The position numbers and the translations under genes are program-made. Source: an uncultured Oscillospiraceae bacterium (GTDB lineage Bacteria; Bacillota; Clostridia; Oscillospirales; Oscillospiraceae). Taken from it: a stretch of DNA of 30,381 nucleotides. The notes beneath the pieces were generated by a model. That model ran no database searches. It was not told where the DNA came from and saw only the letters and a list, made by a program, of their open reading frames with translations. Shown here piece by piece: positions 7,597-15,546 of the stretch; the stretch's first letter is position 1, and each line of letters opens with the position of its first letter. The stretch is from NCBI GenBank assembly GCA_948616425.1, contig CAPGBJ010000028.1, positions 1 through 30,381 of the forward strand. The letters run 5' to 3'.

Positions 7597-7669
7597 GGGG
7601 CGCAGCAACCCGGTTCGCCGTACGTTTTGCGACCGCTTACGGCGGCGTGACCAGGTCGTCGCGCCCTAC
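7597..7669. repeat. imperfect long inverted repeat in the lacI-malQ gap
   Basis: The outer arms GGGGCGC (7597) and GCGCCCTAC (ending 7669) and the inner arms GCCGTA (7618-7623) and TACGGC (7638-7643) nest into one imperfect hairpin of about 73 bases. The end sequence CCCTAC resembles the outer ends of the other palindromic repeats in this window. It could be a decayed repeat copy or an mRNA hairpin. Confidence 0.4.
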
Positions 7670-7707
7670 CTTGAATTCATAATTTGATGCAGAAAGGTGA
7701 TTCCACT

Positions 7708-9207
7708 GTGAGAAAAGCAGGAATCTTAATGCCCATTTCCTCCCTGCCCTCCCCTTACGGCATCGGCACTCTGGGGGAACAGGCCCGGAAATTCGCCGAC
7801 TTCCTGGCCGCTGGCGGCCAGAGCTGTTGGCAGCTGCTCCCCGTAGGCCCCACCAGCTACGGCGACTCCCCCTACCAGTCCTTCTCCTCCTTCGCCGGCA
7901 ATCCCTACTTTATCGACCTGGACGCGCTGGCCCAGGAAGGACTGCTGGAACCAGAGGAATTTCAGCCCCTCAACTGGGGAGACAGCCCGGACCAGGTGGA
8001 CTACGGTCTGCTCTACACCACCCGCTACCCCGTGCTCCACAGGGCCTGTGACCGCCTCCTCGCCCAAAATCGCCCCGACTTTGCCGCCTTCTGCCAGGAG
8101 CAGAAGGACTGGCTGGAGGACTACGCCCTGTTCATGGCCCTGAAGGGCAAGCACGGCGGGGCCTCCTGGTTCACCTGGCCAGAGGAGCTGCGGCTGCGGG
8201 AACCCGCCGCCCTGGAGCAGGCCCAGAACGAATTGGCCGACGAGGTCAGCTTCTGGAAGGGGGTACAGTACCTCTTCTTCCACCAGTGGAACGCCTGGAA
8301 GCAGTATGTCAACGCCCTGGGGATCTCTGTCATCGGTGATCTGCCCATCTATGTGGCCCTGGACAGCGCCGACGTGTGGGCCAACCGGTCCCAGTTCCAA
8401 TTGGACGAGGCCGGTCTCCCCACCGAGGTGGCCGGCTGTCCCCCCGACGCCTTTACCGCTGACGGCCAGCTGTGGGGCAACCCGCTGTTTCACTGGGAGC
8501 GGATGGAGAGGGAGGGCTACGCCTGGTGGCTGCGCCGTATCGCCTTCCAATTTAAACTCTACGACACCCTGCGCATCGACCACTTCCGGGGGTTTGACTC
8601 CTACTACGCCATCCCTTATGGGGATAAGACCGCCAAAAACGGAACATGGAAGCCCGGCCCGGGCATCGCCTTCTTCAAGGCGGTGAATAGGGCCCTGGGC
8701 AAAAAGGACATCATTGCCGAAGATCTGGGCTTTCTCACCCCCTCGGTGCGCAAGCTGCTGAAGGAGTCGGGCTACCCGGGGATGAAAATTCTGGAGTTTG
8801 CCTTCGACAGCCGGGACGCAGACAGCGACTACCTCCCCCACCGCTATCCCACCCACTGTGTGGTCTACACCGGCACCCACGACAACGACACCATTCAGGG
8901 CTGGATGTCCTCCGCCCCCAAAAAGGGCATCTCCTTCGCCAAGGCCTACCTGCGCCTCAGCAAGCGGGAGGGCTACCACTGGGGCATGATGCGCTCCGCC
9001 TGGGCTTCCCCCGCCGATCTGGCGGTGATGCAGTTCCAGGACCTGCTCGGTCTGGGCAGCGAGGCCCGAATGAATATCCCTTCCACCCTGGGGGATAACT
9101 GGAAGTGGCGGGCCCTGCCCGGCGCCTTCGATGAGAAGCTCGCCAAGCGTCTGTACCGAGAGATGCGGGTGTATCAGCGCCTGCCCAAAACGTCAAAACG
9201 AAAATAG
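7708..9207 (+). CDS. malQ: 4-alpha-glucanotransferase (amylomaltase, GH77)
   Basis: A 499-residue cytosolic disproportionating enzyme that transfers alpha-1,4-glucan segments between malto-oligosaccharides. GH77 hallmarks are all present: GILMPISSLPSPYGIGTLG at the N-terminus, GDLPIYVALDSADVWA (about 210-225), the nucleophile D291 in LRIDHFRGF, the acid/base E338 in IAEDLG, and D392 in YTGTHDNDT. I chose the GTG at 7708 because AGAAAGGTGA precedes it by 7 bases and family members begin there; an in-frame TTG/ATG at 7684/7687 lacks a ribosome site. It acts with glgP, 97 bases downstream: MalQ lengthens short maltodextrins to a size the phosphorylase can use. A small CTCCTTT/AAAGGAG hairpin (9228-9244) lies between them. 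Confidence 0.95.
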   Translation: MRKAGILMPISSLPSPYGIGTLGEQARKFADFLAAGGQSCWQLLPVGPTSYGDSPYQSFSSFAGNPYFIDLDALAQEGLLEPEEFQPLNWGDSPDQVDYGLLYTTRYPVLHRACDRLLAQNRPDFAAFCQEQKDWLEDYALFMALKGKHGGASWFTWPEELRLREPAALEQAQNELADEVSFWKGVQYLFFHQWNAWKQYVNALGISVIGDLPIYVALDSADVWANRSQFQLDEAGLPTEVAGCPPDAFTADGQLWGNPLFHWERMEREGYAWWLRRIAFQFKLYDTLRIDHFRGFDSYYAIPYGDKTAKNGTWKPGPGIAFFKAVNRALGKKDIIAEDLGFLTPSVRKLLKESGYPGMKILEFAFDSRDADSDYLPHRYPTHCVVYTGTHDNDTIQGWMSSAPKKGISFAKAYLRLSKREGYHWGMMRSAWASPADLAVMQFQDLLGLGSEARMNIPSTLGDNWKWRALPGAFDEKLAKRLYREMRVYQRLPKTSKRK

Positions 9208-9304
9208 TCCCAGATCGCCCCAAAGGCCTCCTTTCCCAAAGGAGCCCCTCCCTGCGGGGGACAGAAGCTCCCCTGAAACCCGAAGAACAAGGAGATGTAT
9301 CTCT

Positions 9305-11593
9305 ATGCAACTGAAAGAACAGCTTTTCCAGACCACCCAAGCCCGCTTCGGCTGTGCCCCAGACCAGTGTGACGACCATCAGCTCTATGAGGCCCTGCTC
9401 CTCCTTACCCGCTCGCTGGCCCAGGCGCGTCCCGCTCCTGCCGGCACACGAAAGCTGTACTACTTCTCCGCCGAATTCCTCATGGGCAAGCTGCTGTCCA
9501 ACAACCTGTTGGCGCTGGGAATCCACAGCCAGGTGAAGGAACTGCTGGCCGACCTGGGCAGGGACCTGGGGGTTATCGAGTCCATGGAGCCCGAGCCCTC
9601 CTTGGGCAACGGCGGTTTGGGCCGTCTGGCCGCCTGCTTTTTAGACTCCATCGCCGCCCTGGGCCTGCCTGGCGACGGCGTAGGCCTGAACTACCACTAC
9701 GGCCTGTTCCGGCAGAAGTTCGACCGTAACCGCCAGGTTGAGATTCCGGACCCCTGGCTGGAGGCGGACAGCTGGCTGATCCCCACCGGGGTAGTATTCG
9801 ACGTCCCCTTCGGCGGCTTTACCCTGAAGGCGGTACTCTACGACATCGCTATTCCTGGGGCGGGCAACGAATGCGCCAACCGCCTCCACCTCTTCGATGT
9901 GCCCGAACCTGCCGGCCAGCCCTGGGTTGGCATCGACTTTGAAAAGGGTGACATCGCCCACAGGCTCACCTCCTTCCTCTACCCTGACGACAGCGACGAG
10001 GCCGGCCGGCTGCTCCGGGTGTACCAGCAATACTTCATGGTCTCTGCCGGAGCCCAGCTCATCCTGGCCGAACTGGAGTCCAGGGGATACTCTCTGGACA
10101 CGCTGGCCGACCATGTGGTGGTCCAGATCAACGACACCCACCCCTCTATGGTGATCCCCGAACTGATTCGCCTGCTCACCGCCCGAGGCATGTCCTTTGA
10201 CGACGCCTTGGACCAGGTGCGCCGCACCTGCGCCTACACCAACCACACCATCTTAGCCGAAGCTCTGGAGAAATGGCCTTTGTCCTTTATTGAAAAGGTG
10301 GCCCCCCAGCTGGTGCCCGTCATCCAGGAGCTGGACTGCCGGATGAAGCAGGCCCACCCCGACCCCAAAGTGGCCATTCTGGACGAACAGAACCTGGTTC
10401 ATATGGCCCACATGGATATCCATTGCGGTTTCTCTGTAAACGGAGTAGCTGCCCTCCACACGGAGATTTTGAAAAACTCCGAGCTGAAACATTTCTGCGA
10501 CCTCTATCCGGAAAAATTCAACAACAAAACCAACGGCGTTACCCTCCGTCGCTGGCTGGAGGCCTGCAACCCGGAGTTGGCCAGCCTGATTGACAGCTGT
10601 ATCGGGGCCGATTGGCGCACAGACGCCAGCAAGCTGGAGGAATTGTTGGCCTTCCAGGAGGATGACAAGGTGTTGGACCGCCTGCTGGAGATAAAGCAGG
10701 CCAACAAAAACCAACTGTGCCGCCTGCTTTGGGCAGAGCAGGGGATTGAGCTGGACCCCCAGTCCATCTTTGACATCCAGGTCAAGCGCCTCCACGAGTA
10801 CAAGCGCCAGCAGATGAACGCCCTGTATATCATCCAAAAATATTTGGAGATCAAGGCGGGCAAACTGCCTGAGCAGCCCGTGACCGTTCTCTTCGGCGCT
10901 AAGGCGGCCCCCGCCTATGTGATGGCAAAGCGCATTATCCACCTGATCCTCTGTCTGCAAAAGCTCATTGATCAGGACCCCCAGGTCCGGCCCTGGCTGC
11001 GGGTGGCCATGGTGGAGAACTACAACGTCACCTGGGCAGAGCGGCTCATTCCCGCCTGCGACATCTCGGAGCAGATCTCCCTTGCCTCTAAGGAGGCCAG
11101 CGGCACCGGGAACATGAAATTTATGGCCAACGGGGCAATCACCCTGGGCACTCTGGACGGGGCCAATGTGGAGATTGCCCAGCTGGTGGGAGAGGCCAAC
11201 ATCTACACCTTCGGCGCCCAAAGTGACGCAGTGATCCGCATGTACGCCGGCGAGGGGGACAAGGGCCCTGACGGCCGCAGCTATCACCCCCTGGACTACT
11301 ACCACCGCCCGGCGGTGGAGCGGCTGGTGGACTTCCTGGTGTCCCCTGAATTGCTGGCCATCGGGGACCCCACCGAGTTGTCTCTACTGTGGAAGGACAT
11401 GAAAAATAAAGACTGGTTTATGGCCCTGCTGGATGTGGAAGCCTATATCTCCGCCAAGGACCAGGCCATCAAAGATTACGCAGACCGCCGGACCTGGGCC
11501 CAGCGGATGTTGGTCAACATCGCCAAGTCGGGCTATTTTTCCTCCGACCGGACCATTCAGCAGTACAACGAGGATATTTGGAAGTTAAAATAA
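9305..11593 (+). CDS. glgP: glycogen/maltodextrin phosphorylase (GT35)
   Basis: A 762-residue PLP-dependent phosphorylase releasing glucose-1-phosphate from alpha-1,4-glucan ends. Family blocks in order: YYFSAEFLMGKLLSNNL, SLGNGGLGRLAACFLDSIA, INDTHPSMVIPEL, NHTILAEALEKWP, NNKTNGVTLRRWL, DIQVKRLHEYKRQ, FGAKAAPAY, and the PLP-lysine motif GTGNMKFMANGA with K605. Length is slightly shorter than the commonest bacterial forms (about 800). The ATG at 9305 follows AAGGAGATG; the frame is open further upstream but that part is not protein-like for this family. It is the last gene of the carbohydrate block and ends just before the terminator at 11609-11638. The glycogen-synthesis genes glgA, glgB and glgC are absent here, so this is a degradation module. 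Confidence 0.95.
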   Translation: MQLKEQLFQTTQARFGCAPDQCDDHQLYEALLLLTRSLAQARPAPAGTRKLYYFSAEFLMGKLLSNNLLALGIHSQVKELLADLGRDLGVIESMEPEPSLGNGGLGRLAACFLDSIAALGLPGDGVGLNYHYGLFRQKFDRNRQVEIPDPWLEADSWLIPTGVVFDVPFGGFTLKAVLYDIAIPGAGNECANRLHLFDVPEPAGQPWVGIDFEKGDIAHRLTSFLYPDDSDEAGRLLRVYQQYFMVSAGAQLILAELESRGYSLDTLADHVVVQINDTHPSMVIPELIRLLTARGMSFDDALDQVRRTCAYTNHTILAEALEKWPLSFIEKVAPQLVPVIQELDCRMKQAHPDPKVAILDEQNLVHMAHMDIHCGFSVNGVAALHTEILKNSELKHFCDLYPEKFNNKTNGVTLRRWLEACNPELASLIDSCIGADWRTDASKLEELLAFQEDDKVLDRLLEIKQANKNQLCRLLWAEQGIELDPQSIFDIQVKRLHEYKRQQMNALYIIQKYLEIKAGKLPEQPVTVLFGAKAAPAYVMAKRIIHLILCLQKLIDQDPQVRPWLRVAMVENYNVTWAERLIPACDISEQISLASKEASGTGNMKFMANGAITLGTLDGANVEIAQLVGEANIYTFGAQSDAVIRMYAGEGDKGPDGRSYHPLDYYHRPAVERLVDFLVSPELLAIGDPTELSLLWKDMKNKDWFMALLDVEAYISAKDQAIKDYADRRTWAQRMLVNIAKSGYFSSDRTIQQYNEDIWKLK

Positions 11594-11608
11594 TATATTG
11601 GATTCAAA

Positions 11609-11638
11609 AAGCGCGTCCCGAATCATCGGGACGCGCTT
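11609..11638. terminator. terminator between convergent glgP and HAD genes
   Basis: A perfect 13-bp stem (AAGCGCGTCCCGA / TCGGGACGCGCTT) with a 4-base ATCA loop. The minus-strand transcript continues into a T run (complement of CAAAAA), so it works best for the HAD operon, but it should also stop glgP transcription. Confidence 0.85.
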
Positions 11639-11646
11639 CGTATCTC

Positions 11647-12441
11647 TTATCCTTCCAAACAGCTTAAAATGGCCCAGGCCACGCCCTCTTCGGCGTTGGA
11701 GGGGGCGACGCGGGCGGCGGCCGCCTTCACATCCTGGGGGGCGTTTCCCATGGCGATAGGGGTCCCCACGGCCCGAAGGGCCTCCAAGTCGTTGGCGCTG
11801 TCCCCCACAGCGGCACACTGGTTCAGAGCGACGCCGTACTGTGCGGCGATGTGCGCCAGGGCCTGCCCCTTGTCTGCCCCGGCTGCTAACAGTTCCACGT
11901 CATGGCTGCTGGAGGTGGTGAGGGTCACCCCTGGCAACGCGGCCAGCCGCTCCAGGGGGTACCGGGCGGGGTTCAGCTCCCCGTGTATCTTGGTCAGGGG
12001 CAGGCCGTGCAGCGCCATGTAATCCAGGGGATCGTCGGTGACCACAGCGTGTTCATGAAAGCTGGGGAATGGGTAATACCGCTCCAGATACCTCTTGTAT
12101 TTGGAATTTACCAGCGTCCGCTCCCCGGCAAAAATCAGCAGGTCGAAGCCCCAGTCCAGACATAGTTCCACCGCCTGGCGGCCGGAGGGCTCGGGCACAT
12201 CCCAGCGCAGGAGGGTTCTCTCCCCCTCTGACACCAGCGCGCCCCCCACCGAGGAGTTCAGAAGATCGCACCCCGCCTCCCGGGCAAACCAGGCCGCCTC
12301 GTGGCGGTCCCGCCCGGTGTTAATCACCACCCGCAGCCCCGCCGCCCGCGCCTTGGCAATCGCCTCTTTAGAGGCGGCGGTAACCTTCCCGTCTGGGGTG
12401 AGGAGGGTGCCGTCCAGGTCCAGGGAAATGAGCTTTATCAT
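11647..12441 (-). CDS. Cof-type HAD-superfamily phosphatase
   Basis: A 264-residue cytosolic HAD hydrolase of subclass IIB. Motif I is LDLDGTLL with D8 (nucleophile) and D10. The TGRDRHEA segment fits motif II, K191 in AGADKG fits motif III, and VGDSANDLEALRAVG (D214, D218) is motif IV. The 80-200 region is the C2 cap typical of Cof/YidA enzymes, which dephosphorylate sugar phosphates or flavin-related compounds with low specificity. The start MIKLISLDLDG is where the family begins; in-frame upstream codons lead only into the gap before sdpI. The ribosome site (CAGGAATGG) is weak. It follows the SdpI-family gene by 59 bases on the same strand. Confidence 0.9.
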   Translation of the reverse strand: MIKLISLDLDGTLLTPDGKVTAASKEAIAKARAAGLRVVINTGRDRHEAAWFAREAGCDLLNSSVGGALVSEGERTLLRWDVPEPSGRQAVELCLDWGFDLLIFAGERTLVNSKYKRYLERYYPFPSFHEHAVVTDDPLDYMALHGLPLTKIHGELNPARYPLERLAALPGVTLTTSSSHDVELLAAGADKGQALAHIAAQYGVALNQCAAVGDSANDLEALRAVGTPIAMGNAPQDVKAAAARVAPSNAEEGVAWAILSCLEG

Positions 12442-12500
12442 ATCATCATACCATTCCTGTTGTTTTTTGGGACCCAGCCGTCTGGGCGGACTCCCCATCG

Positions 12501-12890
12501 TCAGCGTCGTTTTCCCTCTCGGTCAAAATTTTTCTTCAGGGCCCACTCCACCACCGCGATAGAGCCCAGCATGGGAATCAGCTGCCAAAAGCAGACTGCC
12601 GCTCCCACAACGCCCACCGTTGCCACATCCCGCCCCAGCACCAGGAGCAGGGGCAGGACGGAGGCAATCAGCAGAATTCTGCCCCATTTATACCAGACCG
12701 CGCCCATTTCTCTCTGGGCAAAGTCCCAGGTATCCTGATTCTTCGAGGACCTGGGTGTGCGGTAGCCATAGCCCGGGTTGATCTCTCTGGGCGGATTTTT
12801 CATAAACGCCTTGCCGAAGCCGATCATCACGCCGGGAATCAGCAGGTCCATGGCCAGCACAAAAATCCAAAATGCAATGTTTACAATCAT
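12501..12890 (-). CDS. SdpI/YhfL family membrane protein
   Basis: A 129-residue membrane protein with about three hydrophobic helices (residues 2-24, 70-86 and 90-112) and the SdpI-family cytoplasmic motif NPGYGYRTPRSSKNQDTWDFA (about 35-55), followed by a basic C-terminus. SdpI of Bacillus subtilis gives immunity to the SdpC toxin and sequesters a repressor, but most family members in other Firmicutes have no toxin partner and no known role. None is seen here. The ATG overlaps the feoAB stop by four bases (ATGA), so its translation is coupled to the iron transporter. Confidence 0.85.
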   Translation of the reverse strand: MIVNIAFWIFVLAMDLLIPGVMIGFGKAFMKNPPREINPGYGYRTPRSSKNQDTWDFAQREMGAVWYKWGRILLIASVLPLLLVLGRDVATVGVVGAAVCFWQLIPMLGSIAVVEWALKKNFDREGKRR

Positions 12891-15280
12891 AGGAACAAGC
12901 TCCCAATCTGGAACACCAGCAGGGACGCCGCATAGGCGCAGCCCACCTGCCAGGTGATGGAAAACCAGGCCCATTTTCGGCTGCCCATCTCCTTAAACAG
13001 GGTGGACACCGCCGCCACGCAGGGGACATACAGCAGGATAAACGTCAGCATGGCGAAGGCGGACAGGGGGGTGAAGCCGGTCATGGCGGCGGCCACCTCT
13101 CCGCTGGCGGCGGTGAGGGAGAACCCGTAAAACATGGACAGGGAGGACACCACCATCTCCTTGGCCACCAGCCCGGTGAGCAGGGCCACGGCGGCCTGCC
13201 AGAACCCAAAGCCGCAGGGGGCGAAAATGGGGGCGATCACCCCGCCCAGGGCGCCCAGCATACTCTGGGAGGCGTCCTCCACCATGTGAAGGGAGAAGTC
13301 GAAGGACTGCAGCAACCACAGCACCATAGACATCAAAAGGATCAGCGTACCCGCCTTCACCAGAAAGCCCCGCACCTTCTGCCACACATGGGTGAACATG
13401 TTGCCCAGAGAGGGCACACGGTAGGGGGGCAGCTCCAGGACAAAGGGGGCGGGCTCCCCGGCAAAGAGGGTCCTTTTGAAAAACAGCCCGGAGGCAATGC
13501 CCACCAGCATCCCGATGATGTACAGCCCGAAGACCACCAGCCCCGCCCAGGGGCCGAAGAAAGCGGCGGAAATGAGGCCGTAGACGGGCAGCTTGGCGGA
13601 ACAGGACATGAAGGGCACCAGGAGGATGGTCATCCGCCGGTCCTTCTCGTTCTCCATGGTGCGGGCTCCCATGATGGCGGGGACAGAGCAGCCAAAGCCC
13701 ATTAGCATGGGAATAAAGGCCTTGCCGCTCAGTCCAAACCGGCGCAGGGCCCGGTCCATGATGAAAGCGGCCCGGGACATATAGCCCGAGTCCTCCAGGA
13801 AGGACAGAAACAGAAACAGCAGGGCGATCTGGGGCAGAAAGGTGAGCACGCCCCCCACCCCGGCAATGATGCCGTCGCAGATCAGAGAAATGAGCACATG
13901 GGACACCCCCAGCCCCTCCAGGGCGGGGGCCAGCCACTGGGACAGGGCGTCCATCCCCCCTCCCACGCAGTCGGACAGCCAGGAGCCGAAGGGGCCGAAG
14001 GTGACGACAAACATCACCAGCATGGTACACAGGAACAGGGGGATGGCAAATATCCGGTGGGTGACCACCTTGTCAATCCTCTCGCTGAAGGTCAGTTCCC
14101 CGGGTGCGCCCCCCCGCTCCACCGAGGCGGACACCACCCTTTGGATGTACTGATAGCGGCTGTCGGCAACGAGGGTCTCCCGGTCCCCCAGGTCGCTGGA
14201 GTTCTCATACTCCGCCACCAGGGCGTTCAGCCTCTGCCTGACCTCCCGGGGCAGCTTTAGGGCCCGCTCCACAATGGCGTCCCCCTCCAGCAGTTTGATA
14301 GAAGCCCAGTGGGCGGGCAGGTCGGCGGCGTAGGCGTAGTCGTGGAGCAGCTCCCCCATGCGGTGGTGAATGTCGTGGGTGTAGTCGTCGTAGAGGTCGT
14401 CCGGCTCAATGGTCACCCCCAGGTGCATCTGCCGGTGGGCGGCGTGCATCAGTTCTTCCACACCCTCGCCGGTGCGGGCGGTGATGGGGATCACTGGTAC
14501 CCCCAGCTCCTTGGACAGCCGGTCCACATCGATCTTGTCCCCCCGCTTGGCCACCTCGTCCATAAAGTTGAGGGCCAATACCGTAGGCCGCTCCAGCTCC
14601 AGCAGCTGAACGGTGAGGTATAGATTCCGCTCCAGATTGGTGGCGTCTACAATATCAATGACACAGTCAGGTCCCTCGCCGATGATGAAGTCCCGGGCCA
14701 CAATTTCTTCCATGGAGTAGGGGGACAGAGAGTAGATGCCGGGCAGGTCCACCACCGTCACCGTCCGGTCGCCGATGCGGGTCGCCCCCTCCTTCTTCTC
14801 CACGGTGACGCCGGGCCAGTTGCCCACATACTGGTTGGAACCGGTGAGCGCGTTGAAGAGGGTGGTCTTGCCGCAGTTGGGGTTGCCCGCCAGGGCGATG
14901 CGCATGGTCCTCCTGTCGTGTTCGGCGGGGTCGTAGCGGCCGCTGTGGGCCTCCAACTCATGTTCATGAGCCTGGAGCTGGCGCCGGGCAATTTCCGGAT
15001 CCCGGCGCGTCATGGCTGCCCGGGCCGCGCCGGAGCTCCTGGGCCTGGGCTGGCCCATGACAATCTGGGCGGCGTCCGCCTTGCGCAGGGACAGCTCATA
15101 GCCCCGGAGCGACACCTCGATAGGGTCCCCCAGGGGGGCCACCTTTGTGACCCGCACCTCGGTGCCCGGGGTAAGGCCCATATCCACCAGGCGGCGTTTC
15201 ACCGTCCCCGACCGGTTGGCGATGGACAGGATGGTCCCGCTCTGACCGGGAGACAGGTCCTCCAGCGTCTGCTTATCCAT
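12887..15280 (-). CDS. feoB: FeoA-FeoB fusion ferrous iron transporter
   Basis: A 797-residue inner-membrane ferrous iron transporter. Residues 1-76 are a FeoA (SH3-like) domain (LEDLSPGQSGTILSI, VKRRLVDMGLTPGTEV), then a basic linker (77-126). The G domain follows: GNPNCGKTT (132-140), the switch region NWPGVTVEKKEG, DLPG (178-181) and NFMD (238-241). The FeoB core comes next, with Gate motifs such as GFGCSVPAIMGARTMENEKDRR, SCSAKLPVYG and the final helices. FeoA and FeoB are usually separate; fusions occur in some Clostridia. The ATG follows GGGAGGGG by 5 bases; an upstream TTG in frame is rejected for lack of a ribosome site. No feoC is seen. Transcription from 15331-15359 is probably repressed by iron. 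Confidence 0.96.
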   Translation of the reverse strand: MDKQTLEDLSPGQSGTILSIANRSGTVKRRLVDMGLTPGTEVRVTKVAPLGDPIEVSLRGYELSLRKADAAQIVMGQPRPRSSGAARAAMTRRDPEIARRQLQAHEHELEAHSGRYDPAEHDRRTMRIALAGNPNCGKTTLFNALTGSNQYVGNWPGVTVEKKEGATRIGDRTVTVVDLPGIYSLSPYSMEEIVARDFIIGEGPDCVIDIVDATNLERNLYLTVQLLELERPTVLALNFMDEVAKRGDKIDVDRLSKELGVPVIPITARTGEGVEELMHAAHRQMHLGVTIEPDDLYDDYTHDIHHRMGELLHDYAYAADLPAHWASIKLLEGDAIVERALKLPREVRQRLNALVAEYENSSDLGDRETLVADSRYQYIQRVVSASVERGGAPGELTFSERIDKVVTHRIFAIPLFLCTMLVMFVVTFGPFGSWLSDCVGGGMDALSQWLAPALEGLGVSHVLISLICDGIIAGVGGVLTFLPQIALLFLFLSFLEDSGYMSRAAFIMDRALRRFGLSGKAFIPMLMGFGCSVPAIMGARTMENEKDRRMTILLVPFMSCSAKLPVYGLISAAFFGPWAGLVVFGLYIIGMLVGIASGLFFKRTLFAGEPAPFVLELPPYRVPSLGNMFTHVWQKVRGFLVKAGTLILLMSMVLWLLQSFDFSLHMVEDASQSMLGALGGVIAPIFAPCGFGFWQAAVALLTGLVAKEMVVSSLSMFYGFSLTAASGEVAAAMTGFTPLSAFAMLTFILLYVPCVAAVSTLFKEMGSRKWAWFSITWQVGCAYAASLLVFQIGSLFL

Positions 15281-15300
15281 ACTTACCCCTCCCACCAAGA

Positions 15301-15320
15301 AAGTTAGCTATGGCTTACTT
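15301..15320. promoter_or_regulatory. candidate metalloregulator operator of feoAB
   Basis: An interrupted palindrome AAGTTAGC-TATG-GCTTACTT (one mismatch between arms) placed 4-23 bases downstream of the predicted start. Its GTTAG...CTTAC layout is loosely like DtxR/IdeR/MntR boxes and not like a Fur box. Identification of the regulator is inference. Confidence 0.45.
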
Positions 15321-15330
15321 GCTTTTGCCT

Positions 15331-15359
15331 ATTATATCTCATTGTCCGTAATTTTTCAA
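15331..15359 (-). promoter_or_regulatory. consensus sigma-A promoter of feoAB
   Basis: On the minus strand TTGAAA (15359-15354) and a perfect TATAAT (15336-15331) are separated by exactly 17 bases. Predicted start is about 15324, giving a leader of about 44 bases. Confidence 0.85.
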
Positions 15360-15363
15360 GGGC

Positions 15364-15384
15364 TTTACTTTGCGCACAAGTAAA
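15364..15384. promoter_or_regulatory. inverted repeat upstream of the feoAB promoter
   Basis: TTTACTT and AAGTAAA are perfect 7-base arms around a 7-base GC-rich spacer, ending 5 bases upstream of the -35. The TTACTT word is shared with the operator at 15301-15320, so it may be a second site for the same regulator. Confidence 0.4.
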
Positions 15385-15498
15385 AACAAAAAATTTCTCG
15401 CTGACCGCCGGGAGGGCATCCCCTGGAGCCGCGCAAAAAACGGAGAATGGACACACCTAAAAACGCAATCTGTAAGGCCCTCTCTATCCATGAAAATT

Positions 15499-15530
15499 GC
15501 CTGGAGCGGCCCTGCATGACCGCCCCAGGC
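15499..15530 (-). terminator. rho-independent terminator of the mrp gene
   Basis: On the minus strand an 11-bp stem (GCCTGGGGCGG / CCGCTCCAGGC, one G-T pair) with a 10-base loop is followed by AATTTTC, 16 bases after the mrp stop. Confidence 0.75.
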
Positions 15531-15546
15531 GAATGTGGTAAAAAGT

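Noticed and set aside
7726..8979. 417-codon minus-strand frame opposite malQ
   Set aside because: Antisense shadow of a complete GH77 gene with all catalytic residues.
9131..9304. 58-residue N-terminal extension of glycogen phosphorylase
   Set aside because: It overlaps the end of malQ and a hairpin, has no homology, and the ATG at 9305 has a good AAGGAGATG site.
12442..12500. Terminator between the SdpI and HAD genes (CCCAG/CTGGG hairpin)
   Set aside because: In the transcribed direction it is followed by A residues, not T residues, and the stem is only 5 bp.
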